Shown: positions 8,599 through 17,541, counted from the stretch's first letter. The stretch is 64,000 nucleotides of DNA from an uncultured Chloroflexota bacterium (GCA_937879875.1 CALFMN010000021.1:1-64000); one strand, 5' to 3'. The notes: generated by a model not told the origin, from the letters alone. Numbers and translations are program-made.

Positions 8599-9744
8599 GT
8601 GACGCAGTGGTCGGTCGAGTGCGGCGATGCCGAGTTGGTCGCCCTGGCGCTGAGCGGCGAACGCACGGCGTTTGCCGCCCTGTTCGAGCGGCACCAGGCG
8701 CTGCTGCGGGCGCTGTGCCGCCGGGCGCTCGGCGACCCGTTGCTGGTAGAGGACGCGGTGCAGGAGGCGGCGTTGCAGGCGCTGCTCGGCCTCGCGGCGC
8801 TCAGGCAGCCGGAGCACTTCGGATCGTGGCTCGCCGGCATCGGCCTGAATATCTGCCGGCGAATGCTGCGCCGGCGCGGCCAGGCTGACTGGTCATGGGA
8901 CGCGATTGCCGGCGGACGTTATCTCGCTGAGCCCATCGATCCGGGGCCGCAACCGTCGAGCATGGTCGAGGTGCAGGAGCTGCGTGCTGTAGTCCGGCGG
9001 GCGGTGGCCGGTCTGCCACGTGGCCAGCGCGCGGCCGTGCTGCTGTTCTACCTGCGCGGGCTGACCTACGCCGAAACCGCAGCGACGCTCGGGATCGAAA
9101 TCGGCGCGGTGCGGACGCGCCTGCACAAGGCGCGGCGGGCCTTGCGGACCAGCCTGCAACAGCTCTGGCAGGAGGAAGCGATGACTGCGGAAGTCGAGGA
9201 ACAGTTCGTCGCGGTGCGGGTCAAGGACGTGCGCAGCAAGGCGGCAGAGGCCGGGTGGCAGTCACCGCACATCGTCGTGCTCGAAGACGCCGCTGGCGGC
9301 CGTCTCATACCGATCTGGGTCGGCCCGCAGGAGGGCACGGCGATCGCGCTGCTGCTCGAACAGGTTCAGCCTCCGCGGCCGCTCACGTACCGCTTCATGG
9401 CGGATGTGCTGGCAGCGTGCGGCGGGCGCGTGCGCGAGGTGCGCATCACGCGGCTGACCGGCGACACGTTCTTTGCGGCGACGCTGATTGAAGCCGCCAC
9501 CGGGCGCGCCGAGGTTGATGCGCGTCCGAGCGACGCGCTCGCGCTGGCGCTCAGCGTCGGTGCGCCGATCGCCGTGCAGTCGCAGATCTTCGCGCAGATC
9601 GCACAAACGAACGAGCGCTGGCAGACGGCCGAGGGCGCCGCGTCCGGCGAGTGGCCGCGCGGCGCCGCCGTCATCGCCGAGGACGCCCGCCAGATGTGGA
9701 CCAGGCGGCAGGCGCCGCCGGAGTGTGAACAACAGCAAGCGTAG
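8599..9744 (+). CDS. ECF sigma factor fused to bifunctional nuclease (DUF151) domain
   Basis: A 381-residue two-domain protein. GTG at 8599 is preceded by GGGGAGA. Residues about 10-90 are sigma region 2 (GERTAFAALFERHQALLRAL, then LLVEDAVQEAALQAL and GSWLAGIGLNICRR). Residues 125-185 are region 4 (GLPRGQRAAVLLFYLRGLTY, AETAATLGIEIGAVRTRLH). From about residue 200 the protein continues without a stop into a DUF151 bifunctional nuclease domain: EEQFVAVRVKDVRSK, HIVVLEDAAGGRLIPIWVG, VDARPSDALALALSVGAPI. DUF151 proteins have reported RNase/DNase activity. The fusion suggests promoter choice coupled to nucleic-acid binding or cleavage. There is no adjacent anti-sigma gene. The join contains an internal ATG at 9181 that could start a free DUF151 protein. 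Confidence 0.85.
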   Translation: MTQWSVECGDAELVALALSGERTAFAALFERHQALLRALCRRALGDPLLVEDAVQEAALQALLGLAALRQPEHFGSWLAGIGLNICRRMLRRRGQADWSWDAIAGGRYLAEPIDPGPQPSSMVEVQELRAVVRRAVAGLPRGQRAAVLLFYLRGLTYAETAATLGIEIGAVRTRLHKARRALRTSLQQLWQEEAMTAEVEEQFVAVRVKDVRSKAAEAGWQSPHIVVLEDAAGGRLIPIWVGPQEGTAIALLLEQVQPPRPLTYRFMADVLAACGGRVREVRITRLTGDTFFAATLIEAATGRAEVDARPSDALALALSVGAPIAVQSQIFAQIAQTNERWQTAEGAASGEWPRGAAVIAEDARQMWTRRQAPPECEQQQA

Positions 9745-9756
9745 CAGGCCGGCCCG

Positions 9757-10575
9757 TCAGGCGCCCAGCGGCTGGTAGACGCGACGATGCGCCACGCGTA
9801 CGATGCGCCCGGCGTGCGGCGCCGGAAAGTGGCCGCCCAGCACCAGCAGCCCTTCGGCTTCGATGCGCTCCACCAGCGCCGCGCGCGAGCGCGCCGACAG
9901 TTCGCGGTCGTCGTCGGCCGACGGACTCCAGTCGGGGTGTTCGATCTCCAGCGGATGGTGTGCCGCGTCGCCGGTAATCACGCCGCCTTCGCCGCCGCCG
10001 TAGACCAGCACGCTGACGTGGCCGGCGGTGTGTCCCGGCGTGCTCAGCAGCCGCACGCCGGGCGCGGGCTCGTGGCCGTCGTCCACCAGGTCGAGCTGGC
10101 CCGATTCCGCCAGCGGCAATACGTGCCGGCGGATGTAGCCCGCGTCCACGTCCTTCCAGCGCTCCCACTCCGGCCGGTGCACGACGTAGCGGGCATTGGG
10201 AAAGGTCGGCACGAAGGCGCCGTCGCGCTCCGTGCAGTTCCAGCCGACGTGGTCAGGGTGCAGGTGCGTAAACAGCACCGCGTCGATGCGCTCGGTCTTG
10301 ATCCCCGCGGCGGCGAGTTGGTCCGGCAGCATACCGCAGGCGCCCTCGAAGCGGCCGAGAAAGCTGCCCAGCCCCGTATCGACGAGCAGCGTTCGCCCGG
10401 CGGATTCGATCACGAAGGTCGTCAGCTCGCAGCGCAGCTTGTCGCCCTCCACGCCCGCGCCGTAGGTCCGGAATGCGGCGATCGATGCGTCGGGAAAGAA
10501 GCCATCCAGCCCCAGCAGCAGATGGCCGTCCGAGACGGTGCGCACGCGGATCTCGCCGAATTGCAGAACGCCCAT
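9757..10575 (-). CDS. MBL-fold metallo-hydrolase
   Basis: A 272-residue metallo-beta-lactamase-fold hydrolase. The motif THLHPDHVGW near residues 105-114 is the HxHxDH dinuclear zinc signature. Further ligands are visible in STPGHTAGHVSV, VITGDAAHHP and GGHFPAPHAGRI. The overall order resembles the AHL-lactonase and alkylsulfatase-like branch of the superfamily, so a lactone or ester substrate is possible, but nothing fixes it. The ATG at 10575 follows a GGAG box better than the ATG at 10581. It is convergent with the sigma-DUF151 gene, with only 12 bases between the stops. Confidence 0.8.
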   Translation of the reverse strand: MGVLQFGEIRVRTVSDGHLLLGLDGFFPDASIAAFRTYGAGVEGDKLRCELTTFVIESAGRTLLVDTGLGSFLGRFEGACGMLPDQLAAAGIKTERIDAVLFTHLHPDHVGWNCTERDGAFVPTFPNARYVVHRPEWERWKDVDAGYIRRHVLPLAESGQLDLVDDGHEPAPGVRLLSTPGHTAGHVSVLVYGGGEGGVITGDAAHHPLEIEHPDWSPSADDDRELSARSRAALVERIEAEGLLVLGGHFPAPHAGRIVRVAHRRVYQPLGA

Positions 10576-10815
10576 CGCCATCTCCGCTCCGCTCGCCCGG
10601 CGGGCCGTTCCGTATCATGCACAGTCCGTGGCGCACACCGCAAGGACGCGCGGCTGGCCCGGGCACGATGCCCTGCCGGCTCGGAGTAGCCCCGTCTACC
10701 CCGTTCGCCGGACGCATCAACTCGCGGCGTTTCATAGCCTCAGAGATGGACACAGCCACCTGTGACGCAGCGGCGCGGCCATCGAACGCCCGCCGAACTC
10801 TGAGGGAGGCAGCGC
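10576..10815. other. Divergent promoter region, no gene seen
   Basis: A 240-base spacer between the divergent MBL-hydrolase and PRC-barrel genes. I find no recognisable promoter hexamers and no small gene with a ribosome binding site. Confidence 0.35.
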
Positions 10816-12009
10816 GTGAGCGAGGAGAATATGGCCCGGACGACCAATGTGCAGAGGGCGACCGAGCGGGCGACGGCCTCCGAGCCGCGGGCGAAGAACG
10901 GCGCCCGCCCCGGCGCGGAGCCGGCCTGGACGGTGGCCGACGCGCGACGCGTGGATTTTGCCCGCATCGAGCCCGGCTGGCCCGTGCTGAGCGCCGACGG
11001 CGAAGAATTGGGTACGGTGCGCGGCAAAGGCCGCAACTATCTGGTCGTGCCGTACGGGCAGGAGCACGAGCGCACGATGTTCGTGCCGGTTGAGTACATC
11101 GAAACCGTCGGCGGGCACCGCGTGATTCTCAACCAGCCCAGCGGGTTGCTGCTCGACATGAAGCTGGATGCGCCGCCGGCCGGCTTCCCTGAAGAGCACG
11201 AGCGCGTCGGCGGCGTGCCACATGAGCCGCTGCGCATGGAGATCGAGTCCGTGCCGGCGATCGATCCACTCAGCGAAGGCGTGGCGCAGCGACCGCTTCC
11301 GCAGCCATCCATGCCGCAGCCGCCGCGACGGGACGGCGGCGCCCGCTCTGCGGCTGAATTGAGACCGCCCGGTTTGGCGAGAGTGAGCGAAGCCAGCCCG
11401 CGCGCCGCTTTCGGCGATGCGGCGCTGCAGCCGGCGCAGCCGCAGCGCGACCAGAGCGGCGCACAGGCTCGGCTGGAGCCGACGCTCGATGGGGCAACCG
11501 TCTCACGCGCCGAAGGCCCCGACACCGGAGCCACCGCCCAACAGCCGTCCGCTACGCATATGGACGATGCATCTGCCGAATGGCGCGACGCGAACGAGCG
11601 TGTCGGCCTGGTCAATCCAGAGGACCGCGCCGAAGCGCTGTTCGAGGAGCGATCGGGCTACCACGTATTGACCGGCAGTCCGCAGTTTGACCATGCCGAC
11701 GGGCCGACACATCAGCCCGGCGTGAAAGATCCGCGTAGCCTTGAGCCGCTGCGTGCGCAGTTCGGCGTCACCGGCACGCCCGGCGATGGCCAGGAGCGCA
11801 ACGTCACCGACCTGGACCTGACCCGCAACAAGCGGCCTGACGGCGATCCGTTCGGCTCGCAGGCGCAGACGATCGGCCGTCCGCTTGCACCGGGCGAGCC
11901 GCACACCGCGCAGCGCAGCCTGCCGGACCCGGCCGGATCGAGCCTCGCCCGCATCGGCGTGAAGGACGTGCCGCCCGGCTCGGTGGCCCGGCCCCGGCCC
12001 AACCGCTAG
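10816..12009 (+). CDS. PRC-barrel-like protein with long disordered tail
   Basis: A 397-residue hydrophilic protein with a GTG start after a GGGAGG box. Residues about 50-110 (PGWPVLSADGEELGTV, YLVVPYGQEHERTMFVPVEY, HRVILNQ) form a small beta-domain like the PRC-barrel or DUF2171 domain, which is often used for binding RNA, photosynthetic reaction centres or stress proteins. The remaining 280 residues are low-complexity, rich in Pro, Ala, Gln and charged residues, with no signal peptide or membrane segment, and are probably disordered. A general stress or surface-association role is possible; no function is assigned. Confidence 0.65.
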   Translation: MSEENMARTTNVQRATERATASEPRAKNGARPGAEPAWTVADARRVDFARIEPGWPVLSADGEELGTVRGKGRNYLVVPYGQEHERTMFVPVEYIETVGGHRVILNQPSGLLLDMKLDAPPAGFPEEHERVGGVPHEPLRMEIESVPAIDPLSEGVAQRPLPQPSMPQPPRRDGGARSAAELRPPGLARVSEASPRAAFGDAALQPAQPQRDQSGAQARLEPTLDGATVSRAEGPDTGATAQQPSATHMDDASAEWRDANERVGLVNPEDRAEALFEERSGYHVLTGSPQFDHADGPTHQPGVKDPRSLEPLRAQFGVTGTPGDGQERNVTDLDLTRNKRPDGDPFGSQAQTIGRPLAPGEPHTAQRSLPDPAGSSLARIGVKDVPPGSVARPRPNR

Positions 12010-12086
12010 CTCGCATGAGCCACGCGCGTGCACACTGATGGCGGCGTGCGCTGCGGTTCCCGGTGTGCGCCGGCGGAGGCGGGCGC

Positions 12087-12764
12087 GTGGGCGCAAACGG
12101 CGTCGTGATCGTCGGCGCGGGCAGCAGCTCGCGCATGGGCGGCATCGACAAAGTCTTCGCGCCGCTGGCCGGACGGCCGCTGCTGGTCTACTCGCTGCTG
12201 GCCGCCCAGCGCTGCGAGCAGATCGAGCGCATCGCACTCGTCGTGGCCGGCGATCGGATCGAGCCGGCCCGCCGGCTGCTTGCCGGGCTACCGCTGAGCA
12301 AGCTTGCCGCCATCGTGCCCGGCGGGGCCAGGCGCCAGGACTCGGTCATGGCCGGGCTCCATGCGCTCGCCGGCGTCGAGTACGTGGCCATCCACGACGC
12401 CGCCCGGCCGCTGGTCACGCCCTCCTTGTTTGCAGCCGGCTTCGCGGCCGCACGGGACACGGGCGCCGCGATTGCCGCCGTGCCGGTGGTAGATACGCTG
12501 AAGCGCGTGGCGCCCGACGGGTCTGTGCAAGAGACAGTACCGCGCGACGATCTGTGGGCGGTGCAAACGCCGCAGGTGTTTCGCTACGACCTGCTGCTGG
12601 CGGCGCATCGTGCCGGGGCGGACGCTGTCACCGACGACGCGATGCTGATCGAAGCGCTCGGCGGCACGGTGCGTGTCTTCCCCGGCTCTCCGCACAATAT
12701 CAAAGTCACCACCCCGGCCGATCTCGCGCTGGCGGCGGCGCTATTCGAGTCGCAGGCGGATTGA
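12087..12764 (+). CDS. ispD: 2-C-methyl-D-erythritol 4-phosphate cytidylyltransferase
   Basis: A 225-residue IspD that makes CDP-methylerythritol from MEP and CTP, the third step of the non-mevalonate isoprenoid pathway. The GTG at 12087 has GGAGG seven bases upstream and puts the nucleotide-binding loop VIVGAGSSSRMGG at the N terminus. GGARRQDSVMAGL, YVAIHDAARPLV, VDTLKRV, TPQVFRYDLL and TDDAMLIEALGG are all family blocks, and the end KVTTPADLALA is the usual terminus. The loop has GSSSR where E. coli has G.G.R, within normal variation. ispF follows 375 bases later, separated by an inserted repeat. Confidence 0.92.
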   Translation: MGANGVVIVGAGSSSRMGGIDKVFAPLAGRPLLVYSLLAAQRCEQIERIALVVAGDRIEPARRLLAGLPLSKLAAIVPGGARRQDSVMAGLHALAGVEYVAIHDAARPLVTPSLFAAGFAAARDTGAAIAAVPVVDTLKRVAPDGSVQETVPRDDLWAVQTPQVFRYDLLLAAHRAGADAVTDDAMLIEALGGTVRVFPGSPHNIKVTTPADLALAAALFESQAD

Positions 12765-12841
12765 AGCAATCCTCAGGGCGCGGTTGGCGTTGGCGTCCGT
12801 CTGAATCAGGTCTTTGCACGTGCAGCCACTCGCGCCCGCAC

Positions 12842-13064
12842 GGGGCACCTAACCCCGCCGCGGCTGAAGCCGCGCCTCCCTTCCCGACACGGGAAGGGTT
12901 TGATGTCGGAGACCGTCACCGGGGCGGGAGACAAACTGTCTGCGTGTCCCACAAGGGCACCCTGGCCCCGTCGCCGTCGCATGACGGATGGAGCGCTCCA
13001 GAAGTCCCTTCCCGCCTCGGGAAGGGACAGACATCGCTTCAGCGATGTCAGGGTTAGGCGCCCC
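12842..13064. repeat. Family B intergenic repeat, copy B1
   Basis: Terminal inverted repeats begin GGGGCACCTAACCCC on the left and end GGGTTAGGCGCCCC on the right. Internal hairpins in order are CGCGGCTGAAGCCGCG, CCCTTCCCGACACGGGAAGGG, the GGAGCGCTCC palindrome, CCCTTCCCGCCTCGGGAAGGG and GACATCGCTTCAGCGATGTC. It lies between ispD and ispF. Confidence 0.8.
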
Positions 13065-13139
13065 GCGCGGCTCGCGGCGTACGAGTCTGCGGGGCGCTGC
13101 TGGCGCGCCGGCCGCGGGCCGGGCTACGATGGATGCGTG

Positions 13140-13613
13140 ATGCGCGTCGGCATCGGCTACGACACGCACCGGCTGGTCGCCGGTCGCCGGCTGCTGCTCG
13201 GCGGCGTCGAGCTAGAGGCGGAGCGCGGGCTGGCCGGCCATTCCGACGCCGACGTGCTGCTGCACGCGCTGATCGACGCGCTGCTGGGCGCCGCGGCGCT
13301 GGGCGATATCGGCGGGCACTTTCCGCCGGGCGACCCGCGCTGGCAGGACGCCGACAGTGGCGAGCTGTTGCGCGTTGTCGCGGACGAGCTGGCGCAGGCG
13401 GGCTGGAGTGTAGCGAATATCGACGTCAACGTGATCGCCGAGCGGCCGCGGCTGGCGCCGCACCTCGCGGCGATGCGCGAGCGCATCTCGCGGACGCTGG
13501 GCGTGCCAGTGGGACGGGTCAGCGTGAAGGCGAAGACGAACGAAGGGCTGGGTCCGGTCGGCGAAGGGCTGGCGATCAGCGCCCAGGCCGTCGCCTTGAT
13601 CGAGCGGCCCTGA
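13140..13613 (+). CDS. ispF: 2-C-methyl-D-erythritol 2,4-cyclodiphosphate synthase
   Basis: A 157-residue IspF, the normal length, that cyclises CDP-ME-2-phosphate to MEcPP. It begins MRVGIGYDTHRL with the zinc ligands Asp8 and His10. LAGHSDADVLLHALIDALLG carries the third ligand, and the end has GVPVGRVSVKAKTNEGLG. The open frame extends upstream to 12900, but that part is translated repeat B1, so the ATG at 13140 is used. IspF is often fused to or overlaps IspD; here the pair has been pushed apart by the repeat. Confidence 0.92.
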   Translation: MRVGIGYDTHRLVAGRRLLLGGVELEAERGLAGHSDADVLLHALIDALLGAAALGDIGGHFPPGDPRWQDADSGELLRVVADELAQAGWSVANIDVNVIAERPRLAPHLAAMRERISRTLGVPVGRVSVKAKTNEGLGPVGEGLAISAQAVALIERP

Positions 13614-13743
13614 AGCGAAGCGATGAAGCGTTCCGCGATGACAAGCTTTCCCGGCGCCTGCATCTGTTGCCAGGGGTGGCCAGCCGCATAGCCGGCCGCC
13701 CCGCGATTGCGCCGCACCCCCTCATCCGCCGCAGGAGCCTGCC

Positions 13744-14412
13744 ATGTCGTTCCTCAAGGCGGTGCGCCGGGATCTGCGCGTTGCGCTCGAACGCGATCCG
13801 GCCGCCCGCCATCCCCTCGAAGTCGTCCTCGCTTATCCGGGCTTTCACGCACGCCAGCTCCACCGCGTCGCGCACACGCTGCAACGGCGCGGCGTACCCG
13901 TGCTGCCGCGGCTGATCTCCCATGCCTCGCGCATGCTGACGGGTATCGAGATTCACCCCGGCGCCACGATCGGCAACGGGCTGTTCATCGACCACGGCAT
14001 GGGCGTCGTGATCGGCGAGACGGCCGAGATCGGCGACGATTGCCACCTCTATCAGGGCGTGACGCTGGGCGGCACCAGCACGCGCCGCACCAAGCGCCAT
14101 CCCACGCTCGGCAACCGCGTCACCGTGGGCGCCAACGCCTCGGTGATCGGCGCGGTGACGGTCGGCGACAACGTACGCATCGGCGCGGGGTCCGTCGTAG
14201 TCACCAACGTACCGGCCAACGCCACCGTCGTCGGCGTGCCGGGCCATATCGTTGCCTTCCACAATCCGGGCAACGACACGATCGAGCGCCTGCCCGACCC
14301 GGAATGGGACCGCATCGGCCAGCTCGAGCGCCGCATCGCTGAGCTGGAGGCGCGCCTGCAGGCCGTGGAGGGCGAGCGCCCGGCAGCCGTGGGCGTGAGC
14401 TGCGGCGCCTGA
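13744..14412 (+). CDS. cysE: Serine O-acetyltransferase
   Basis: A 222-residue left-handed beta-helix acetyltransferase that converts serine and acetyl-CoA to O-acetylserine, the first step of cysteine synthesis. The hexapeptide repeats start at IEIHPGATIGNGLFIDHGMG, where the catalytic His sits in DHGMG. The active-site loop YQGVTLGG and the CoA-contacting HPTLGNRVTVGANASVIG follow. The N-terminal helical domain of long CysE forms is short here, as in the roughly 220-residue forms. The C terminus carries a Glu/Arg coiled segment (LERRIAELEARLQ). It precedes cysS by 101 bases, a recurrent pairing. Confidence 0.93.
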   Translation: MSFLKAVRRDLRVALERDPAARHPLEVVLAYPGFHARQLHRVAHTLQRRGVPVLPRLISHASRMLTGIEIHPGATIGNGLFIDHGMGVVIGETAEIGDDCHLYQGVTLGGTSTRRTKRHPTLGNRVTVGANASVIGAVTVGDNVRIGAGSVVVTNVPANATVVGVPGHIVAFHNPGNDTIERLPDPEWDRIGQLERRIAELEARLQAVEGERPAAVGVSCGA

Positions 14413-14513
14413 GCACCGAGCCCTTGCGGCGCTGATCGCCGTGCCGTCTTGAACCAGGATCTCTGCTGCCGCGGCTGCCTCGCGCGTCGCGGCTTCGATA
14501 ACGAGGAAACACG

Positions 14514-15875
14514 ATGCGACTGACGGATACCCTCTCCGGCCGCAAGGAGCCGTTCGCCCCCGCCGGCGACGAGGTGCTGATGTACGTCTGCGGCGTGACG
14601 CCGTACGCGGCGAGCCACATCGGCCACGCGATGAGCTACATCGTCTTCGACGTGCTGCGCCGCTATCTGGAGTTCAGCGGCCATCGCGTGCGCCATGTGC
14701 AGAACTTCACCGACATCGACGACAAACTGATCGACCGCGCCCGGCTCTCCGGCACGAGCGTGAAGGAGCTGGCCGAGCGCCACATCGCCGATTACTTCCG
14801 CGAGATGGACGCGCTGAACGTGACGCGCGCCACGGTCTATCCTCGGGCCACCGAAGAGATGCCGCAGATTATCGAGATGGTGCAGGGACTGATCGAGAAG
14901 GGCTTCGCCTATCGGGCCGGCGGCGACGTGTTCTACCGTGTGCGCAAGAAAGCCGGCTACGGCGCCCTGAAGCACCAGAGCCTCGACGAACTGGTGGCCG
15001 GGGCACGCATCGAGATCGACGAGCAAAAGGAGTTCGCCGGAGATTTTGCGCTCTGGAAAGGCGCCAAAGCCGGCGAGCCCGCCTGGGAGAGCCCCTGGGG
15101 AGCAGGCCGGCCGGGATGGCACATCGAATGCTCCGCGATGTCGCTGCGCTATCTCGGGCCGCAGATCGACATCCACGGCGGCGGCGAGGATCTGATCTTC
15201 CCCCATCACACCAACGAGATCGCACAGACCGAAGCCTTCACCGGCAAGGAGCCATTCGTGCGCTTCTGGGTGCACAATGCGCACCTGCGGCTCGACGACG
15301 AGAAGATGAGCAAGTCGCTGGGGAATATCCTCAGCCTCCGCGACGCGCTCGACCGCTGGGGTGCGGACGCGCTGCGCGTCTTCGTGCTCACCTCGCACTA
15401 CCGCAGTCCGCTCAACGCCAGCGATGAGGGCCTGGACGCGGCGAAGCGCGGCGCGGAACGGCTGGCAGGCGCGGCGCACGTGATCAGCGCCGGCAGCGCC
15501 GGGCGCGCCGTGGACCCGATGCCGTTCCGTGCCCGCTTTGTCGAGGGCATGGACGACGATCTGAACACACCGCAGGCGCTGGCCGCGCTGCATGAGCTGG
15601 CGCGCGAGATCAACCGTGGCCGCGACGAAGGCGCGGAGGTCGCGGCCGCACAGGCTGCACTGCGCGAGCTGGGCAGTGTGCTGGGCCTCGGCTTCGCACA
15701 GAGCAGCGCGGGAAATCGGGAAGCGGCGCCGTTTATCGATCTGTTAGTGGAAGTGCGGCGCGAGCTGCGGTCCGCGAAGCAATGGGCGCTGGCGGACCAG
15801 ATTCGTGACCGCCTCGCCGGGCTCGGCGTCGCACTGGAGGACTCGGCGCAGGGCACGACCTGGCGCCCGCTTTGA
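14514..15875 (+). CDS. cysS: Cysteinyl-tRNA synthetase
   Basis: A 453-residue class I aminoacyl-tRNA synthetase that charges tRNA-Cys. The zinc and cysteine-binding Cys is in MYVCGVTPY, the HIGH motif appears as SHIGHAMSYIVFDVLRR, and NFTDIDDKLIDRA follows. The second zinc cluster is in GWHIECSAMS with HHTNEIAQTEA. The adenylation loop KMSKSLGN lies near residue 265. A DALR-type helical domain follows (ADALRVFVLTSHYRSPLN). It is slightly shorter than the E. coli enzyme (461). An ATG start follows GAGGA at 14502-14506. Confidence 0.94.
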   Translation: MRLTDTLSGRKEPFAPAGDEVLMYVCGVTPYAASHIGHAMSYIVFDVLRRYLEFSGHRVRHVQNFTDIDDKLIDRARLSGTSVKELAERHIADYFREMDALNVTRATVYPRATEEMPQIIEMVQGLIEKGFAYRAGGDVFYRVRKKAGYGALKHQSLDELVAGARIEIDEQKEFAGDFALWKGAKAGEPAWESPWGAGRPGWHIECSAMSLRYLGPQIDIHGGGEDLIFPHHTNEIAQTEAFTGKEPFVRFWVHNAHLRLDDEKMSKSLGNILSLRDALDRWGADALRVFVLTSHYRSPLNASDEGLDAAKRGAERLAGAAHVISAGSAGRAVDPMPFRARFVEGMDDDLNTPQALAALHELAREINRGRDEGAEVAAAQAALRELGSVLGLGFAQSSAGNREAAPFIDLLVEVRRELRSAKQWALADQIRDRLAGLGVALEDSAQGTTWRPL

Positions 15876-15917
15876 CACCTTTTCGTAACAATGGCGGACA
15901 TGATTGACGCAAAGCCC

Positions 15918-15947
15918 GTACTTTTGGCCTGGCTGTATCGAAAGTAC
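15918..15947. promoter_or_regulatory. Inverted repeat GTACTTT-N16-AAAGTAC upstream of GT2-NodB gene
   Basis: A perfect 7-bp inverted repeat with 16-base spacing (15918-15924 and 15941-15947), about 60-90 bases upstream of the glycosyltransferase-deacetylase start, in a locally AT-richer stretch. It could be an operator or a weak hairpin; no regulator gene is adjacent. Confidence 0.3.
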
Positions 15948-16008
15948 CGATACCGGCCCGGCCCGCTGATCGCGGCCCGCAACGGTGTTAGAGTGTTAAG
16001 ACTCAGCT

Positions 16009-17541
16009 ATGTGCAGTGCAACGATCCCGCACGCAGAGGAGCACACGCCGACCGCACCGGGCGAGCAGCGTCCGTACGTCTCCGTCGTGATCCCCGCGTA
16101 CAACGAAGAACTCTGGCTCGAGCGGTGCGTTTCCGCGTTGCAGCGGCAGCAAACCGAAATTTCCTTCGAGATCATCGTTGTTGACAATAACTCGACGGAC
16201 GGCACCGCCGAGGTCGCACGGCGCCTCGGCGTTCGTTACGTGTTCGAGCCGCGCCAGGGTTTGACCTTCGCGCGCCAGGCCGGCGAAGCGGCCGCGCTCG
16301 GCGAGATCGTCGCCCACACCGATGCCGACTCTGAAGCGCCGCCCGACTGGATCGAGCGCATCGCGCGCGAGTTCCGGCGTACGCCCGAGACCGCGGTCGT
16401 GTCCGGGCCGATGTGCTTCCCGAAGGCGCCGCTGGCGATGCAGATCGTCGCGCCGCTGCAAAACCTGTTCGTCTGGATCTGGTGGCTGCTGACACGGCGG
16501 CTGGCCGTGCTGAACGGCTGCAATTTTGCGGTGCGCGCCGTGCTGTTGCTGGAGGCGGGCGGCTTTGCCGTCAATCTGCCCGTCACGGGCGACAGCCGCG
16601 TGCTCGCCATCCTTAAGCCGTATGGCAAGGCGCGCCGGCTCGGCGTGAAGATGAAGACATCCGGCCGGCGCTTTCACGGCCAGGGCACAGTTCGAGCGCT
16701 GTTCTTTTACGCCAGGCAGCAACTGGTCGCGGCGCTCGGCAGGGAGAGGTTCATGTCGGCTCCGGACATTCGTATGCCGGACGGCTGGGCGGTAGAGATG
16801 CGCCGCCGCCGTCGCGCGGCGCTCGCGTTGCTGCCGGCTGTGCCGGTGCTCGCGCTGGCCGGCTGCGGCGCCTTCATGGCGATCAGCCCCAGTTCGCAGG
16901 TTTACGGCAAGATCGTGCTGCATGGCCCGGACAACGAGAAGGTCGTCGCGCTGACTTTCGACGACGGCCCCAATGAGCCGTTTACCTCCGAGATCCTCAA
17001 CGTGCTCGACCGCGAAGGGGTGAAGGCGACATTCTTCGCCGTGGGGGTCAACGTCGCGACCTATCCGGACGCGGCGCGGCGCATCGTCAGCGACGGCAAC
17101 GTGATCGCCAACCACTCGTGGGACCATTCACGGCTGGCCACGGCGGTCGACTTCCGCTACTCGCAGCTACAACGGGCGCAGGACGAGATCCAGAGCGTGA
17201 CCGGCGTGACGCCGCGCCTCTTCCGGCCGCCGGCGGGCATCCATACCCCCTGGCAGCTCAAGAAGGTGACCAGCTCCGGCATGGTGACGGTGAACTGGGA
17301 TGCCGAAGGCTTCGACTGGATGAAGCCGAACTCGCCGGAGCGCATCGAGCAGAAGGTGCTGGCGAGCGTGCGCCCCGGCTCGATCGTCCTGCTGCACGAC
17401 GGCGATGAGACGCGCCACGGCGCCGACCGCAGCCAGACGGTGGCCGCGCTGCCCGTGATCATCGACACGCTGCGCGCCGAGGGCTACCGCTTCGTGACGC
17501 TTCCCGAGATGCTCAACATGCCGGCGTATCAGGGCAAATAG
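16009..17541 (+). CDS. Glycosyltransferase family 2 fused to NodB polysaccharide deacetylase
   Basis: A 510-residue two-domain membrane protein. Residues about 22-240 are a GT2 domain: YVSVVIPAYNEELWLERCV, IIVVDNNSTDGTAEV and the metal-binding AHTDADSEAP. A hydrophobic stretch (NLFVWIWWLLTRRLAVLNG) lies within it. A Leu/Ala-rich membrane segment (LALLPAVPVLALAGCGAF) at about 270-290 leads to a NodB domain at 300-505. The NodB domain has VVALTFDDGPNEPFT (catalytic Asp-Asp), NHSWDHSRL (zinc His ligands), RLFRPPAGIHTPW and SIVLLHDG. The two active sites would lie on opposite membrane faces if the segment crosses once. A role in making and trimming an N-acetylated surface polymer is inferred. Confidence 0.85.
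   Translation: MCSATIPHAEEHTPTAPGEQRPYVSVVIPAYNEELWLERCVSALQRQQTEISFEIIVVDNNSTDGTAEVARRLGVRYVFEPRQGLTFARQAGEAAALGEIVAHTDADSEAPPDWIERIAREFRRTPETAVVSGPMCFPKAPLAMQIVAPLQNLFVWIWWLLTRRLAVLNGCNFAVRAVLLLEAGGFAVNLPVTGDSRVLAILKPYGKARRLGVKMKTSGRRFHGQGTVRALFFYARQQLVAALGRERFMSAPDIRMPDGWAVEMRRRRRAALALLPAVPVLALAGCGAFMAISPSSQVYGKIVLHGPDNEKVVALTFDDGPNEPFTSEILNVLDREGVKATFFAVGVNVATYPDAARRIVSDGNVIANHSWDHSRLATAVDFRYSQLQRAQDEIQSVTGVTPRLFRPPAGIHTPWQLKKVTSSGMVTVNWDAEGFDWMKPNSPERIEQKVLASVRPGSIVLLHDGDETRHGADRSQTVAALPVIIDTLRAEGYRFVTLPEMLNMPAYQGK

Noticed and set aside
12900..13139. An 80-residue N-terminal extension of IspF
   Set aside because: It is translated repeat B1. IspF normally begins at MRVGIGYDTH, and no ribosome binding site supports the upstream start.
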